From: Roseiarcus sp031367195
Lineage (GTDB): Bacteria > Pseudomonadota > Alphaproteobacteria > Rhizobiales > Beijerinckiaceae
Length of the DNA: 64,000 bases
Reading direction: 5' to 3'
NCBI GenBank assembly: GCA_031367195.1
Contig: JANLPL010000013.1
Span: 6,387-70,386 of the forward strand
Positions 8,911-18,137 of this stretch are shown in pieces. The position numbers and the translations under genes were made by a program. Under the pieces are notes generated by a model. The model had not been told where the DNA came from and did no database searches. It saw nothing but the letters and a program-made list of their open reading frames with translations. Within the stretch, counting starts at the first letter, position 1. The number at the start of each line of letters is the position of its first letter.

Positions 8911-10944
8911 TTATTTCTCTCCTCCACCCCAGGCCCTTCCGTCCGCCGGTAGCGGGCTTATGGCGTGCCGACGAGCAAGTTCGTGTGTATAAACCGAGAG
9001 ATAGGCCTCATCGGTCAATTCTCCGGCGCTGAGCGCGACGCCGATCTCGTGATAATAGCCAATATTGTTGAGATTGGGTTTCGGTAGTCGACCTGCGGCA
9101 TAATCCGCATGCATGGCCCGGAACGCGTCCTCAAGTTCGCGCACAAGCTTGGGGGTGTCGAACAGGCGGCAGGTGTCGCGATTATTGACCAGGCGTTGCT
9201 TAATCAGCCCTAAGGCGCCTCTGTTCTGCGCCAGAGCGATCGCGGAGGCGACATATTGCTCATGCGAAGCGCAGACGAGTTCGCCAATGCCCGCGGCGTG
9301 GACGAGACTCGCGCAAACTCGCGACGCAAAGGTGCGGCCCGCAAACGTCAAAACCGGCAATCCCATATAGAGCGCATCGGCCGCTGTTGTGTGCGAACCG
9401 TACGGGAAGGTGTCGAGAAACAGATCGGCCAGCGCGTAGCGAGCGACATGATGCGGATTGGCTTTCTTTTCCGCGAAAATCAGGCGCTCCGGCGCCACAT
9501 CGGACTCGCTCGCCAGGCTGCGAAGTCGATCATTGGTGTCTCCAACCCCGCCAAACAGCCACAACACGCTGTCGGGCACAGCTCTCAAGATGGCCAGCCA
9601 ACCTGCCAGCATGACAGGAGTAAACTTCTGCGCTCCGTTGAGCGAGCAGAAGACAAAAGCGTCGTCTGGAAGCCCTTCCTCCGCGCGCCGTGGCGGCGCG
9701 GCGACAACGCGCTTGCGGTCGTTGGGTTGATAGCACGACAGCCGCACAACCTTTTCAGTATAGTAACGCTCGCTCGCCATTGGAACGATCCGCTCGTCCG
9801 CAATCAGATAATGATGATCCGGCGAACCCATTGAACCGGGGAATCCGAACCAGTTTACAATAACAGGCGCCGGGCGGAGCGAGAACACCTTCGTGCGAGC
9901 GCTCTTTGTGAACCCGTTCAGATCAATCAATATGTCGATCTCATCATCGCGGATGCGACGGGCCGCGTCCTCATCCGTGAGACCGGCAATGTCCAACCAA
10001 TTATCGACCGCATCGCGGCATCTTTGTTTGATTCCGTCTTCGCGGCCAATGCCGCAATAGTACGCGAAAATCTCAAACTGAGCCTTGCTATGCGTCTCAA
10101 GGACATCCGTCATCGCGAACCCGACAGCGTGCTCGCGAAAATCAGATGAGACGTAGCCGATCCGCAATCGCCCCGTCTTGCGCTCCGCCGCGGGAGGTGG
10201 CGCGGGTATTTCAACCGCGGGAGGTATGGGGCCCACCAGTTCACGATAGTAAGTGGTCGAGCGGGCCAATTGAAAGAGGGGATCGTTGGAAAGGTTGGCT
10301 ACCGAAAGCGGTGAAATACCCGTCATCAACGACTCGGCCTTGACGCCCTCCCATCCCTGCACGGCGGGCCACTTGCACTGGCGTTGCCGCAACGCGATAT
10401 AGTGTTGAATGACAGCGGGTTGATGTATGGATATGTCGAGCGACAACCGCATCGCCTCTTCCGCCGGCCCGTCGATGTTATGCGCCTCGAGAACCCGGGC
10501 CATCTGTTCCAGCGCCGTCAGCTTGTTACGAATGATCTCGCCCCGGATTTGCGGCAGCGCTTCAATCATTGCGCGCCACTGCTCGATAGCCTCACCAAGC
10601 TGATCTGCGTCTTCGAGCAACCGCCCCAGGTTGACATAGATTGGGAAGAAGTCCGGCTTCAGTCGTTGGCATTCGCGAGCGGCAGCTATCGCGCCCAAAC
10701 GGTCCCCGGCTTTGGCGAGCGAAAAGCTGTAGTTGAAATAAGCGGCGTGCAGAAAGTCGCTGCGAGGATTGCACGCAATCCAACTCTTGTACAACGCCGC
10801 CGCGACGTTGGACTCGCCCTCCGCATTTAGCCGCTCAGCATGGGCCAGCAACTCGCCTGCGCTCCAATTGCGATAGAACCCGTAACTCTCCAGCTCGCTG
10901 GGAGAAACAAGACTTTGCCCGTCGAATTGGTTCTGTTGCAACAT
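8911..10944 (-). CDS. TPR-containing O-GlcNAc-transferase-type (GT41, SPINDLY-like) glycosyltransferase
   Basis: This 677-residue protein has an N-terminal helical TPR-like region (residues ~25-230, e.g. FFPIYVNLGRLLEDADQLGEA) and a C-terminal GT41 catalytic region. In the latter, RIGYVSSDFREHAVG carries the OGT-type catalytic His, IDLNGFTKSARTKVFSLRPAPV is the core, and SCYQPNDRKR, VFCSLNGAQKFTP, LADLFLDTFPYGSHTTAADALYMGLPVLT and GRTFASRV follow the family order. Such enzymes transfer a sugar, usually GlcNAc or fucose, to Ser/Thr of proteins in the cytoplasm. The gene starts at an ATG with GGGAGAG before it, 120 bases after the giant Thr/Ser-rich repeat gene on the same strand. That makes the repeat protein the obvious candidate acceptor (inference). 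Confidence 0.92.
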   Translation of the reverse strand: MLQQNQFDGQSLVSPSELESYGFYRNWSAGELLAHAERLNAEGESNVAAALYKSWIACNPRSDFLHAAYFNYSFSLAKAGDRLGAIAAARECQRLKPDFFPIYVNLGRLLEDADQLGEAIEQWRAMIEALPQIRGEIIRNKLTALEQMARVLEAHNIDGPAEEAMRLSLDISIHQPAVIQHYIALRQRQCKWPAVQGWEGVKAESLMTGISPLSVANLSNDPLFQLARSTTYYRELVGPIPPAVEIPAPPPAAERKTGRLRIGYVSSDFREHAVGFAMTDVLETHSKAQFEIFAYYCGIGREDGIKQRCRDAVDNWLDIAGLTDEDAARRIRDDEIDILIDLNGFTKSARTKVFSLRPAPVIVNWFGFPGSMGSPDHHYLIADERIVPMASERYYTEKVVRLSCYQPNDRKRVVAAPPRRAEEGLPDDAFVFCSLNGAQKFTPVMLAGWLAILRAVPDSVLWLFGGVGDTNDRLRSLASESDVAPERLIFAEKKANPHHVARYALADLFLDTFPYGSHTTAADALYMGLPVLTFAGRTFASRVCASLVHAAGIGELVCASHEQYVASAIALAQNRGALGLIKQRLVNNRDTCRLFDTPKLVRELEDAFRAMHADYAAGRLPKPNLNNIGYYHEIGVALSAGELTDEAYLSVYTHELARRHAISPLPADGRAWGGGEK

Positions 10945-11023
10945 AACGTCTCTCCCGTCCGCCTCTCTTCGACATGAGGCGACTTCACTGCAAGATCAAA
11001 TACATCTGCTCGCGCGTCCCACA

Positions 11024-11048
11024 GGCGCCGCGCTTAAAGCGCGACGCC
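11024..11048 (-). promoter_or_regulatory. Strong hairpin in the repeat-protein/OGT gap
   Basis: Read on the minus strand, GGCGTCGCGC pairs with GCGCGGCGCC over ten positions (one G-U) around a TTTAA loop, beginning 16 bases after the stop of the giant gene. No T run follows, so it is unlikely to be a simple terminator. It could be a partial attenuator or an RNA-stability/processing hairpin setting the ratio of the giant protein to its glycosyltransferase (inference). Confidence 0.5.
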
Positions 11049-11064
11049 CTGAGCAGACCCCACT

Positions 11065-14000
11065 CTATCCTATGAGCGTTTGCAGGGCCGTAAGTTGAGT
11101 ACTGTTCATGACCCCCACTTGCGTATTCGTCAAGTTGTTGCCTTGCGTTGTTGTCATCGCCAAGATCGTAGTGGACGTGATACCCGTTATCTGCGTCGTG
11201 GATAGCTTCGTGACATCGAGTTGCTGAAGCACGGTTGATGTAATCGAATTCAGCTGCGCGGCGCCCAGGTTTTGGATTTCGCCGCTCGACAGCGCGCCAA
11301 TCTGCGCTGAAGTCAAATTGCCTAGCATAGTCGTGGTCAGACCACTGACAATGCTGGTGGCCAACCCTCCAATCGCCGCCGTACCCAGCGCTTGAACATT
11401 TGTCGTTGTGAGCGCGTTCACCTCAGCCGCAGACAGCGCGGACAGCTGACTCGAGACGAGTGCACCAAACTGCGTCGTGTTCAGATTGTTGAGGGCAGTG
11501 GTCGTCAAAGCCCCGAGTTGCGTGCTCGACAGGCTCGCCGCATTGAGCGCGTTGAGGGTCGTCGTGGTGACTCCGCCAAGCTGGGCTGCGGACAGCGATT
11601 GGATCTGCGGCGTCGATAGTGAACCCAGCTGTGTCGAAGTGAAGTTGCCAAGCGCTGTAGTTGTCGCCCCGGCCAGCCCGGAAGTTGTGAGGCCATCCAG
11701 CGCTGTTACGTTTAGCGATTGCAGGTTCGTTGACGTCAGTGCGTTCAGATCCGCCGGAGACAGCGCGGACGCTTCGGCGGACGTGAAAGAAGCGAGCTGC
11801 GTGGTGGTTAGGGCGTTGAGTGAAGTCGTCGTCAACCCCGACACCTGGGTCGCACTGAACATGGCGGCGCTCAAGGCGTTGAGAACCGTCGTTGTCACCG
11901 TATTCAACTGGCCAGCAGAGAGGCTCTGAACCTGGGCGGTGGACAGAGACCCGAGCTGCGTCGCGTTGAAGGCTCCAAGCGCCGTGGTGGTCAGGCCTCC
12001 GAGAGTCGTAGCCGTCATTCCGTCCAGCGCAGTCGTCGTGAGCGCCTGAACCGCGGTCGAAGTCAACCCCGCCAACGCCGCCGCCCCCAGTTGACCCAAC
12101 TGGGCGCTTCCCAGGCTCCCAATCTGGGTCGTCGTCAGCGTGTTGAGCGTCGTCGATGTCATGCCGCCAATTTGCGTACTCGAGAATCTCGCCGCCTGCA
12201 GCGCGTCGAGGGTCGTCGACGTCACCAGTCCAAGCTGCGCCGTTGTGAGTCCCTGGATCTGCGCCGTGCTCAGCGTAGAAAGCTGGGTCGAGCTCAAATT
12301 GTTGAGCGCAGTGGTCGTCGCGCCAGAGAGCGCGCTGGTTGTCAGCCCTCCCACGCTCGACGTCGTCAGAGCCTGAATATCTGTCGAAGTCAGGGCGCTG
12401 AAAGCGGTCGAGGTGAGCGCAGAGAGATCATTGCTGGACAGCGAGCCGAACTGGCTCGTGGTCAAGGTAAGCAATGTGGTTGTAGTCAGGCCGCCCACTT
12501 GGGTAGAGGACAGCTTGGCTGCATTTATCGCGCCCAGCGCAGTGGTCGTTATAAGACCCAATTGCGTCGTGGACAACCCCTGGATCTGCGCACTGTTAAG
12601 CGAACCAAGTTGAGTTGTCGTGAAATTGCCCAAAGCTGTCGTTGTCAGTCCAGACATCGCAGTGGAAACTATTCCACCCAGCGCGGTCGCTGTGAGCGAC
12701 TGCAATGACGTCGACGTCAGCGCATTTACAACGCCTGTCGACAATGCACCCACCTCCGCGCTTGTGAGAGAGGCGACCTGCGTCGTTGTCAATGCGAGGG
12801 CGGCGGTTGACGTTAAGCCGCTTGCTTGCGTAGTGGAAAGGCGGGCAGCACTGAGTGCATTGAGGACCGTTGTCGAGGCGGTGTTCAATTGCGTTGTCGT
12901 CAGTCCCTGCACCTGTGACGTCGTGAGAGACCCCAACTGGGTCATGGTGAAGCTTCCTAGCGCTGTGGTGGTCGCACCGCCCAGGGCGGCCGCAGCCAGG
13001 CCGGCAAACGCGGCCGTGCCGAACGCCTGCACATTGGTTGACGTAAGACTATTCAGATCCGTCGATGTAAGGCCCGCCGCTATGCTTGATGTAAGGGAGG
13101 CGATTTGCGTCGTGGACAGGGCGTTGAGCGTCGTGGAGGTCAAAGCTCCCAACTGGGTCGAAGTAAGTTTGGCGGCCGCGACCGCCGTGAGATTTGTTGT
13201 CGTCAGCGCGCCAAGTTGAGTGGACGACAGAGTGTCGAGTTGAGACCCAGTGAGAGCTCCAACCTGAGTGGTCGTGAGCGCGTTGAGGGCTGTTGACGTC
13301 AGAGCCGACGCGACGCTTATGCTGAGGCCGCCCAACGCGGCAGTCGTGAGGGCCTGAATGTTCGTCGATGTGAGCGCGTTGAGACTGGTAGAGGTAATTC
13401 CCGATAGCTGCGAGCTGCTGAGCGAAGCAATTTGCACGGTCGTCAGGGCGTTTGCCGCCGTCGAGGTGAATCCTGAAATCTGGACGCTCGAAAGCCTCGC
13501 TGCGTTCAAGGCATTCAACACAGTGGAGGTCGACGTCGTCAACTGAGTTGTCGTCAGCGACTGCACTTCATTCGTGGTTAGCGCGCCCAGCTGCGTGGAT
13601 GTAAGAAGGCCAAGAGCGGTTGTGGTCAATCCGGAAAGCGTCGTTGTCGTCAACCCCGTCAGTGCAGTCGTCTTCAACGCCTGCAAATTCGTCGAACTGA
13701 GTGCGTTCACCTCTGTTGAGGTAAACCCGGACGCCTCGGTGCTCGTCAGCGACGCTACCTGGGTCGAGGATAGCGCGTTGAGCGTTGTCGACGTCAACGA
13801 TCCAATTTGCGTGCTGCTAAGCCCCGCGACCGCAACCGCCGCAAGGTTCGTCGTTGTTAGCCCGCCAATCTGCGTAGAAGACAACACGCCAAGCTGCGAC
13901 GTGCTCAGGCCGGCAAGTTGAGATGTGGCAAGGTTGTTCAGGGCGGTCGTTGTGAGAGTCGATACAACGCCTGTCGCGACCCCGTTTATCGCCGACGCGG

Positions 14001-17000
14001 TGATCGCCTGCAGATTTGTCGATGTAAGACCATTCAACTCGGTTGAACTGAGACCGGACGTCTGCCTACTCGTCATCGCCCCAAGTTGCGTCGTGGTCAG
14101 AGCGTTGGCGGTAGTTGTCGTGAGGCCGCCGATCTGCGTGCTCGAAAGCTTGGATGCGCTTAACGCATTCAGTGCAGTCGTTGAGATGGTCGTGAGCTGC
14201 GTGGTGGTCAGCGACGCGACCTGATCGGAACTGAACCCATTCAATTGAATCGTCGACATTTGCCCAAGCGCCGTCGTCGTAACGCCGGCCAACGCCGAAG
14301 TGGCGAGGCCGGACAACGCCGCGGTCGTGAGCGCTTGCAGGTTCGTAGACGTGAGGGCGCTGAGCTGCGTAGACGAGAGTCCCGACACCTCGCGGCTGTT
14401 CAGCGCGCCAACTTGCGTCGTGCTAAACGCATTGAGGGTGGTGGAGGTCAAGCCTCCGACCTGGGCCGACGTCAGCCGGGCCGTCGAAAGCACAGATAGG
14501 TTTGTCGTCGTCAACCCACCAATTTGGGTAGCGGACAACGCATCCACTTGCGTAGTATTAAGTGCACCGATTTGAGTTGTTGACAGCGCATTGAGTGCGG
14601 TCGTCGTGAGGGCCGCTGCAACTGTCGTCGTGACACCGGATAGGGCCGACGTCGAAAGGGCGACAAGGTTGGTGGAGGTTAGCGCGTTCAATGCGGTGGA
14701 TGTCAATCCCGACGTCTGTTTACTTGTTAGGGCGGCGACCTGGGTTGTGGTGAGCGCATTGACCGACGTTGTCGTCAGCCCGGAGATTTGGGAACTCGCG
14801 AGCAGCGCAGCATTGAGCGCGTTAAGGGCAGTTGTGCTGACGGTCGTCAATTGGGTCGTTGTCAGGGATTGGACTTGGGACGACGTGAGCGTCCCAATCT
14901 GCATTGTAGTAAGTTGACCAAAGGTTGTGGTTGTCGCGGCGGCCAGCGTCGTAGTGGTCAACCCGGCTAGAGCCGTGGTGGTGAGCGCCTGCAGATTGGT
15001 GGAAGTCAAAGCGTTTAGCTCGGTCGCGGTGAGACCAGAAGCATCGCGGCTGGTGAGACTGGCCAATTGGGAAGTAGAGAATGCGTTGAGTGTAGTTGTT
15101 GTCAGCGCGGCGATCTGGCTCGATGTCAGCTTGGCGGCGTTCAAGGCTCCGAGTTGAGTCGTAGTTATCCCCGCCATCTGGATCGACGAGAGCGCATCCG
15201 CCTGGCTAGTCGTTAGGGCCGCCACTTGGGTGGTGGTCAATCCGTTAAGCGCTGTTGAAGTCAAAGCCGCCACGACGGTTGAGGTCAGGCCAGCCAGGGC
15301 GGAGGTTGTCAAAGCTTGCAGATTTGTCGAAGTCAATGCGTTCAATTCCGGCGCCGTGAGGCCTCCCGTTTGCCTGCTCGTTAGGCCGGCGAGCTGTGTG
15401 GTCGTGAGAAGATTTGCGACGGTTGTAGTCAAGCCGGCGATTTGGGTTGTCGAGAGCGCTGAGGCGTTGAGCGCATTAAGGACCGTCGAAGTGATGCTGT
15501 TGATTTGCGCTGTGCTGAGGCTTTGGATCTGCGTTGAGGTCAGTCCACCGAGCTGCGTCGAGGTAAAATTGCTGAGCGCGGTAGTTGTAGCGCCCGAGAC
15601 AGTCGATGCGGAGATTCCGGCCAATGCCGAATTTGTCAGGGCATGCAGGTTGGTGGATGTCACGGCATTGAGATCAGTCAGGCTGAAAGATGCGAGTTGC
15701 TTGCTAGTGAGAACGCCGAGTTGGCTTGTAGTCAGGTTGTTTAGAGCTGTGGTTGACAGGCCGCCAATTTGTGTGCTCGAAAGTTTCGTCGCGCTAAGCT
15801 CGTTGAGTACCGTCGTTGTAGAGGCATTGAGTTGTGTTGTGGAAAGGCCCTGAATTTGGGAGGTGGTCAACGCCGAGGCCTGGGTAGAAGTTATGTTTGA
15901 AAGCATCGTAGTTGTGGCGCCGGCAAGATTTCCTGCGGCGATTCCCGCGACCGCGCTGGTCGTCAGTGATTGAACGTCTGTAGACGTGAGCGCATTGAGG
16001 GCCGTGGCCGACAAGGCGGCTGCCTGGGTCGAAGTGAATGAACTAAATTGTCCGGTTGTGAAATTCAAAAGCGTCGTGGTAGTCAATCCGGAAATTTGGG
16101 TGCTGGAGAAACTCGGTGCGTTGAGATTATTTAGTACTGTTGTTGTCGCTGTCGTCAACTGTGTCGTCGTTAACGATTTAACCTGAGACGTGTTGAGCAA
16201 CGACAATTGGGAAGTGGCTAAATTTCCGAGAGTCGTGGTTGTTAATCCGGAAAGGGTCGTCGATGTTAGACCCGCTAGCCCGGTCGCCGTCAGCGCGTGG
16301 ATATTGGTTGAGCTGATCGCATTGAGTTCGGCCGCAGTCAGCGCTGATGATTGTTTGCTGGTGAGCGCTCCAACTTGCGTGGTGGAGAGCGCGTTGAGAG
16401 TTGTCGAGGTTAGTCCCGCAATCTGCGCGGTCGAGAGGGTGACCGCGTTCAACGCATTGAGCGCCGTCGTCGAGATTGTATTGACTTGCGTCGACGTGAG
16501 GCCTTGCACCTGCGTCGTGTTGAGAATGCCGAGCTCCGTCGTAGTGAAATTGCCAAGCGCGGTTGTGGTTAGAGTCGACAATGTAGTGGATGTTAGACCC
16601 ACATCCGCCACTGTGGTGAGGGACTGGAGGTTGGTTGTTGTTAGCGCGTTGATATCGGTCGCGCTCAGAGCGCTTACGGCGGCGCTTGTCAAGGCGGCGA
16701 GCTGCGAGGTCGTGAAGCTGTTCAACGCCGTGGTCGTAAGTCCCGCGATTTGGGTAGAGGAGAAGTTGGCGGCGTTGAGCGCATTTAGAACTGTTGTGGT
16801 GCTTGTGTTGATTTGGGTGGCCGTTAGGCCCTTCACTTGCGCAGTCGTGAGGGCGCCAAGCTGGGTCGTTAAGAGATTGCCGAGCGCCGTTGTCGTCAAC
16901 TGTGCAAGACTTGTCGACCCAATCCCGGCGAGCGCGGTATTCGTAAGAGCGTGCAGATTTGTCGACGTGAGCGAGGCGAGATCGGTCGTGCTGAGCGCGG

Positions 17001-17607
17001 AGGCTTGGGCGCTTCCGAAATTTGCTATTTGGGCAGTGGCCAAATTGTTCAATGTGGTCGTAGTTAGGCCGCCGACTTGCGTTGTGGTCAAGTTCGCGAC
17101 GTTAAGGGCATTGAGTACGGTCGTCGTGACGACGTTGATCTGGGTGGTGGACAGGCCTTTGAGTTGATTGGCGCTAAACTGGCCAAGCTGCGCCGCGTTG
17201 AAGTTACCCAACGCAGTGGATGTCAACCCGCTGAGTTGAGTTGATGTGAAGCCATTTAGCTGCCCTGTTCCGAGACCTTGAATTTCTGTGCTCGTGAAGG
17301 CATTGATGTTGGTCGTGGTCAATGACCCTAACACTGTCGCGGTCATCGCATCGACTTGTGTGTTCGCTAATGCAAGGATCAATGCCATCGAGAGAGATGG
17401 AGCAGCTTGGGTTGAGAAGCCTGTGATCTGCGTCGTAGTCAGGGCCGCCTCGGCCGCCGTTGTCAAGGCGCTCAACTGTGTCCCACTTAGGGCTCCGATT
17501 TGCGAGACGCTAAGCGCCGCGATGTCGGTGGTCTTCAGGGTCGCCATCGTCGTGGTCGACAGATTGGCAATTTGAGCATTTGAGAGAGAACTAATGAAAG
17601 ACGACAT
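11065..17607 (-). CDS. Giant Thr/Ser-rich octapeptide-repeat protein, 2180 residues
   Basis: A single uninterrupted frame. Almost the whole protein is an 8-residue unit, L-[TS]-[TS]-[TS]-Q/A/T-[LIV]-x-[AGS] (e.g. LTTTQLGA, LTSTNLQA). Twelve octads plus one 13-residue unit (e.g. LNAANFSSTQIAG) form a 109-residue super-repeat that recurs 18 times without any length change. Residues 1-167 and the last 51 are more diverged copies. I see no Cys, Trp or Tyr, very few charges, no signal peptide, no membrane segment and no RTX motif. Ser/Thr at three of eight positions gives hundreds of potential O-glycosylation sites. A regular solenoid is likely; both beta-solenoid and short capped helices (T-x-x-Q capping boxes) are compatible. 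Role unknown: surface layer, adhesin or filament are guesses. The ATG at 17607 has only a weak GGGGG ribosome site. Confidence 0.85.
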   Translation of the reverse strand: MSSFISSLSNAQIANLSTTTMATLKTTDIAALSVSQIGALSGTQLSALTTAAEAALTTTQITGFSTQAAPSLSMALILALANTQVDAMTATVLGSLTTTNINAFTSTEIQGLGTGQLNGFTSTQLSGLTSTALGNFNAAQLGQFSANQLKGLSTTQINVVTTTVLNALNVANLTTTQVGGLTTTTLNNLATAQIANFGSAQASALSTTDLASLTSTNLHALTNTALAGIGSTSLAQLTTTALGNLLTTQLGALTTAQVKGLTATQINTSTTTVLNALNAANFSSTQIAGLTTTALNSFTTSQLAALTSAAVSALSATDINALTTTNLQSLTTVADVGLTSTTLSTLTTTALGNFTTTELGILNTTQVQGLTSTQVNTISTTALNALNAVTLSTAQIAGLTSTTLNALSTTQVGALTSKQSSALTAAELNAISSTNIHALTATGLAGLTSTTLSGLTTTTLGNLATSQLSLLNTSQVKSLTTTQLTTATTTVLNNLNAPSFSSTQISGLTTTTLLNFTTGQFSSFTSTQAAALSATALNALTSTDVQSLTTSAVAGIAAGNLAGATTTMLSNITSTQASALTTSQIQGLSTTQLNASTTTVLNELSATKLSSTQIGGLSTTALNNLTTSQLGVLTSKQLASFSLTDLNAVTSTNLHALTNSALAGISASTVSGATTTALSNFTSTQLGGLTSTQIQSLSTAQINSITSTVLNALNASALSTTQIAGLTTTVANLLTTTQLAGLTSRQTGGLTAPELNALTSTNLQALTTSALAGLTSTVVAALTSTALNGLTTTQVAALTTSQADALSSIQMAGITTTQLGALNAAKLTSSQIAALTTTTLNAFSTSQLASLTSRDASGLTATELNALTSTNLQALTTTALAGLTTTTLAAATTTTFGQLTTMQIGTLTSSQVQSLTTTQLTTVSTTALNALNAALLASSQISGLTTTSVNALTTTQVAALTSKQTSGLTSTALNALTSTNLVALSTSALSGVTTTVAAALTTTALNALSTTQIGALNTTQVDALSATQIGGLTTTNLSVLSTARLTSAQVGGLTSTTLNAFSTTQVGALNSREVSGLSSTQLSALTSTNLQALTTAALSGLATSALAGVTTTALGQMSTIQLNGFSSDQVASLTTTQLTTISTTALNALSASKLSSTQIGGLTTTTANALTTTQLGAMTSRQTSGLSSTELNGLTSTNLQAITASAINGVATGVVSTLTTTALNNLATSQLAGLSTSQLGVLSSTQIGGLTTTNLAAVAVAGLSSTQIGSLTSTTLNALSSTQVASLTSTEASGFTSTEVNALSSTNLQALKTTALTGLTTTTLSGLTTTALGLLTSTQLGALTTNEVQSLTTTQLTTSTSTVLNALNAARLSSVQISGFTSTAANALTTVQIASLSSSQLSGITSTSLNALTSTNIQALTTAALGGLSISVASALTSTALNALTTTQVGALTGSQLDTLSSTQLGALTTTNLTAVAAAKLTSTQLGALTSTTLNALSTTQIASLTSSIAAGLTSTDLNSLTSTNVQAFGTAAFAGLAAAALGGATTTALGSFTMTQLGSLTTSQVQGLTTTQLNTASTTVLNALSAARLSTTQASGLTSTAALALTTTQVASLTSAEVGALSTGVVNALTSTSLQSLTATALGGIVSTAMSGLTTTALGNFTTTQLGSLNSAQIQGLSTTQLGLITTTALGAINAAKLSSTQVGGLTTTTLLTLTTSQFGSLSSNDLSALTSTAFSALTSTDIQALTTSSVGGLTTSALSGATTTALNNLSSTQLSTLSTAQIQGLTTAQLGLVTSTTLDALQAARFSSTQIGGMTSTTLNTLTTTQIGSLGSAQLGQLGAAALAGLTSTAVQALTTTALDGMTATTLGGLTTTALGAFNATQLGSLSTAQVQSLSAGQLNTVTTTVLNALSAAMFSATQVSGLTTTSLNALTTTQLASFTSAEASALSPADLNALTSTNLQSLNVTALDGLTTSGLAGATTTALGNFTSTQLGSLSTPQIQSLSAAQLGGVTTTTLNALNAASLSSTQLGALTTTALNNLNTTQFGALVSSQLSALSAAEVNALTTTNVQALGTAAIGGLATSIVSGLTTTMLGNLTSAQIGALSSGEIQNLGAAQLNSITSTVLQQLDVTKLSTTQITGITSTTILAMTTTQGNNLTNTQVGVMNSTQLTALQTLIG
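11221..17106 (-). repeat. 18 tandem in-frame repeats of 327 bp (109 codons)
   Basis: The marker segment with [FL]-[ST]-[ST]-x-Q-[IVL] after LNA(A/S) occurs 19 times, beginning at residue 168 and then every 109 residues to residue 2130. The arithmetic closes exactly: 167 + 18 x 109 + 51 = 2180. Copies differ in sequence at many positions but not in length, so selection keeps the unit size. Units six to thirteen additionally alternate between two types, giving four copies of a 218-residue (654-bp) doublet. Codon choice in the repeats is visibly less GC-rich than in flanking genes, with many GTT/GTA-type complements. Confidence 0.88.
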
Positions 17608-18137
17608 TGGGAACCCCCAGGGCGATCACCGGCGACCCAGCCGAGCGCGAATCACGCTTGATGCTTCGCAGATGTGCGCCCTTGGATACATAGATATTTG
17701 CAAGAGACAAGATGACGTTAGGGGATATACGTTTGTGATAATAAATGGTGCCCGTAACTGAGATATCGTTGCGTAAATATATTTGATAATTGGAATATTG
17801 TGGTTAATGACATTCTCGTTTGCCGTTTTTGTTGCGAATATGAAGTCAAAGTAGATAAAGTACTATGTCGCTGAATTGGTAATAGTTAGATATTGCGCCT
17901 CCGTACACTTTGTTTGAAGGATAGGAGGGGCATAAATATTATGGATGTGTTATTATATAGTGATTTTGAGTCCAGTTTCACATCAGCGTTGAAACCACCC
18001 ATAAGGTGAATCTCAGCTAGAGGCTTGCGCGAAGGTTACGGGAGATTTAATGTGGGGCGGAAGGATAACTGCCCACGGGTAGCTTGCGATTTGGGGCGGC
18101 GTCGGTTCGGCGTGCAAAGCAGGGTTCACTTCAGCTT
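17608..18137. other. AT-rich intergenic region upstream of the giant gene
   Basis: About 530 bases without a supported gene. Roughly 17690-18000 is strikingly AT-rich (runs such as TAAATATATTTGATAATTGG and AAATATTATGGATGTGTTATT) against a very GC-rich chromosome. It must contain the promoter of the giant minus-strand gene, but I find no unambiguous -35/-10 pair. The only plus-strand reading frame with a ribosome-like AGGAGGGG is a 22-codon one at ~17941. The composition, together with the IS66 remnant next to it, suggests foreign or rapidly evolving DNA. Confidence 0.6.

Noticed and set aside
16190..17167. Long plus-strand frames opposite the giant repeat gene (also 15230-15853, 12620-13219)
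   Set aside because: They mirror the octad repeats in antisense, have the Val/Ser-rich composition expected from complemented Thr/Asn codons, and lack ribosome sites.
11065..17607. Giant repeat protein as an RTX/type I-secreted adhesin or pentapeptide-repeat protein
   Set aside because: No GGxGxDxxx nonapeptides and no A(D/N)Lxx five-residue period; the period is clearly eight residues.
17941..18009. 22-codon plus-strand frame after AGGAGGGG in the AT-rich spacer
   Set aside because: Spacing from the purine run to ATG is long and the peptide has no recognisable feature.
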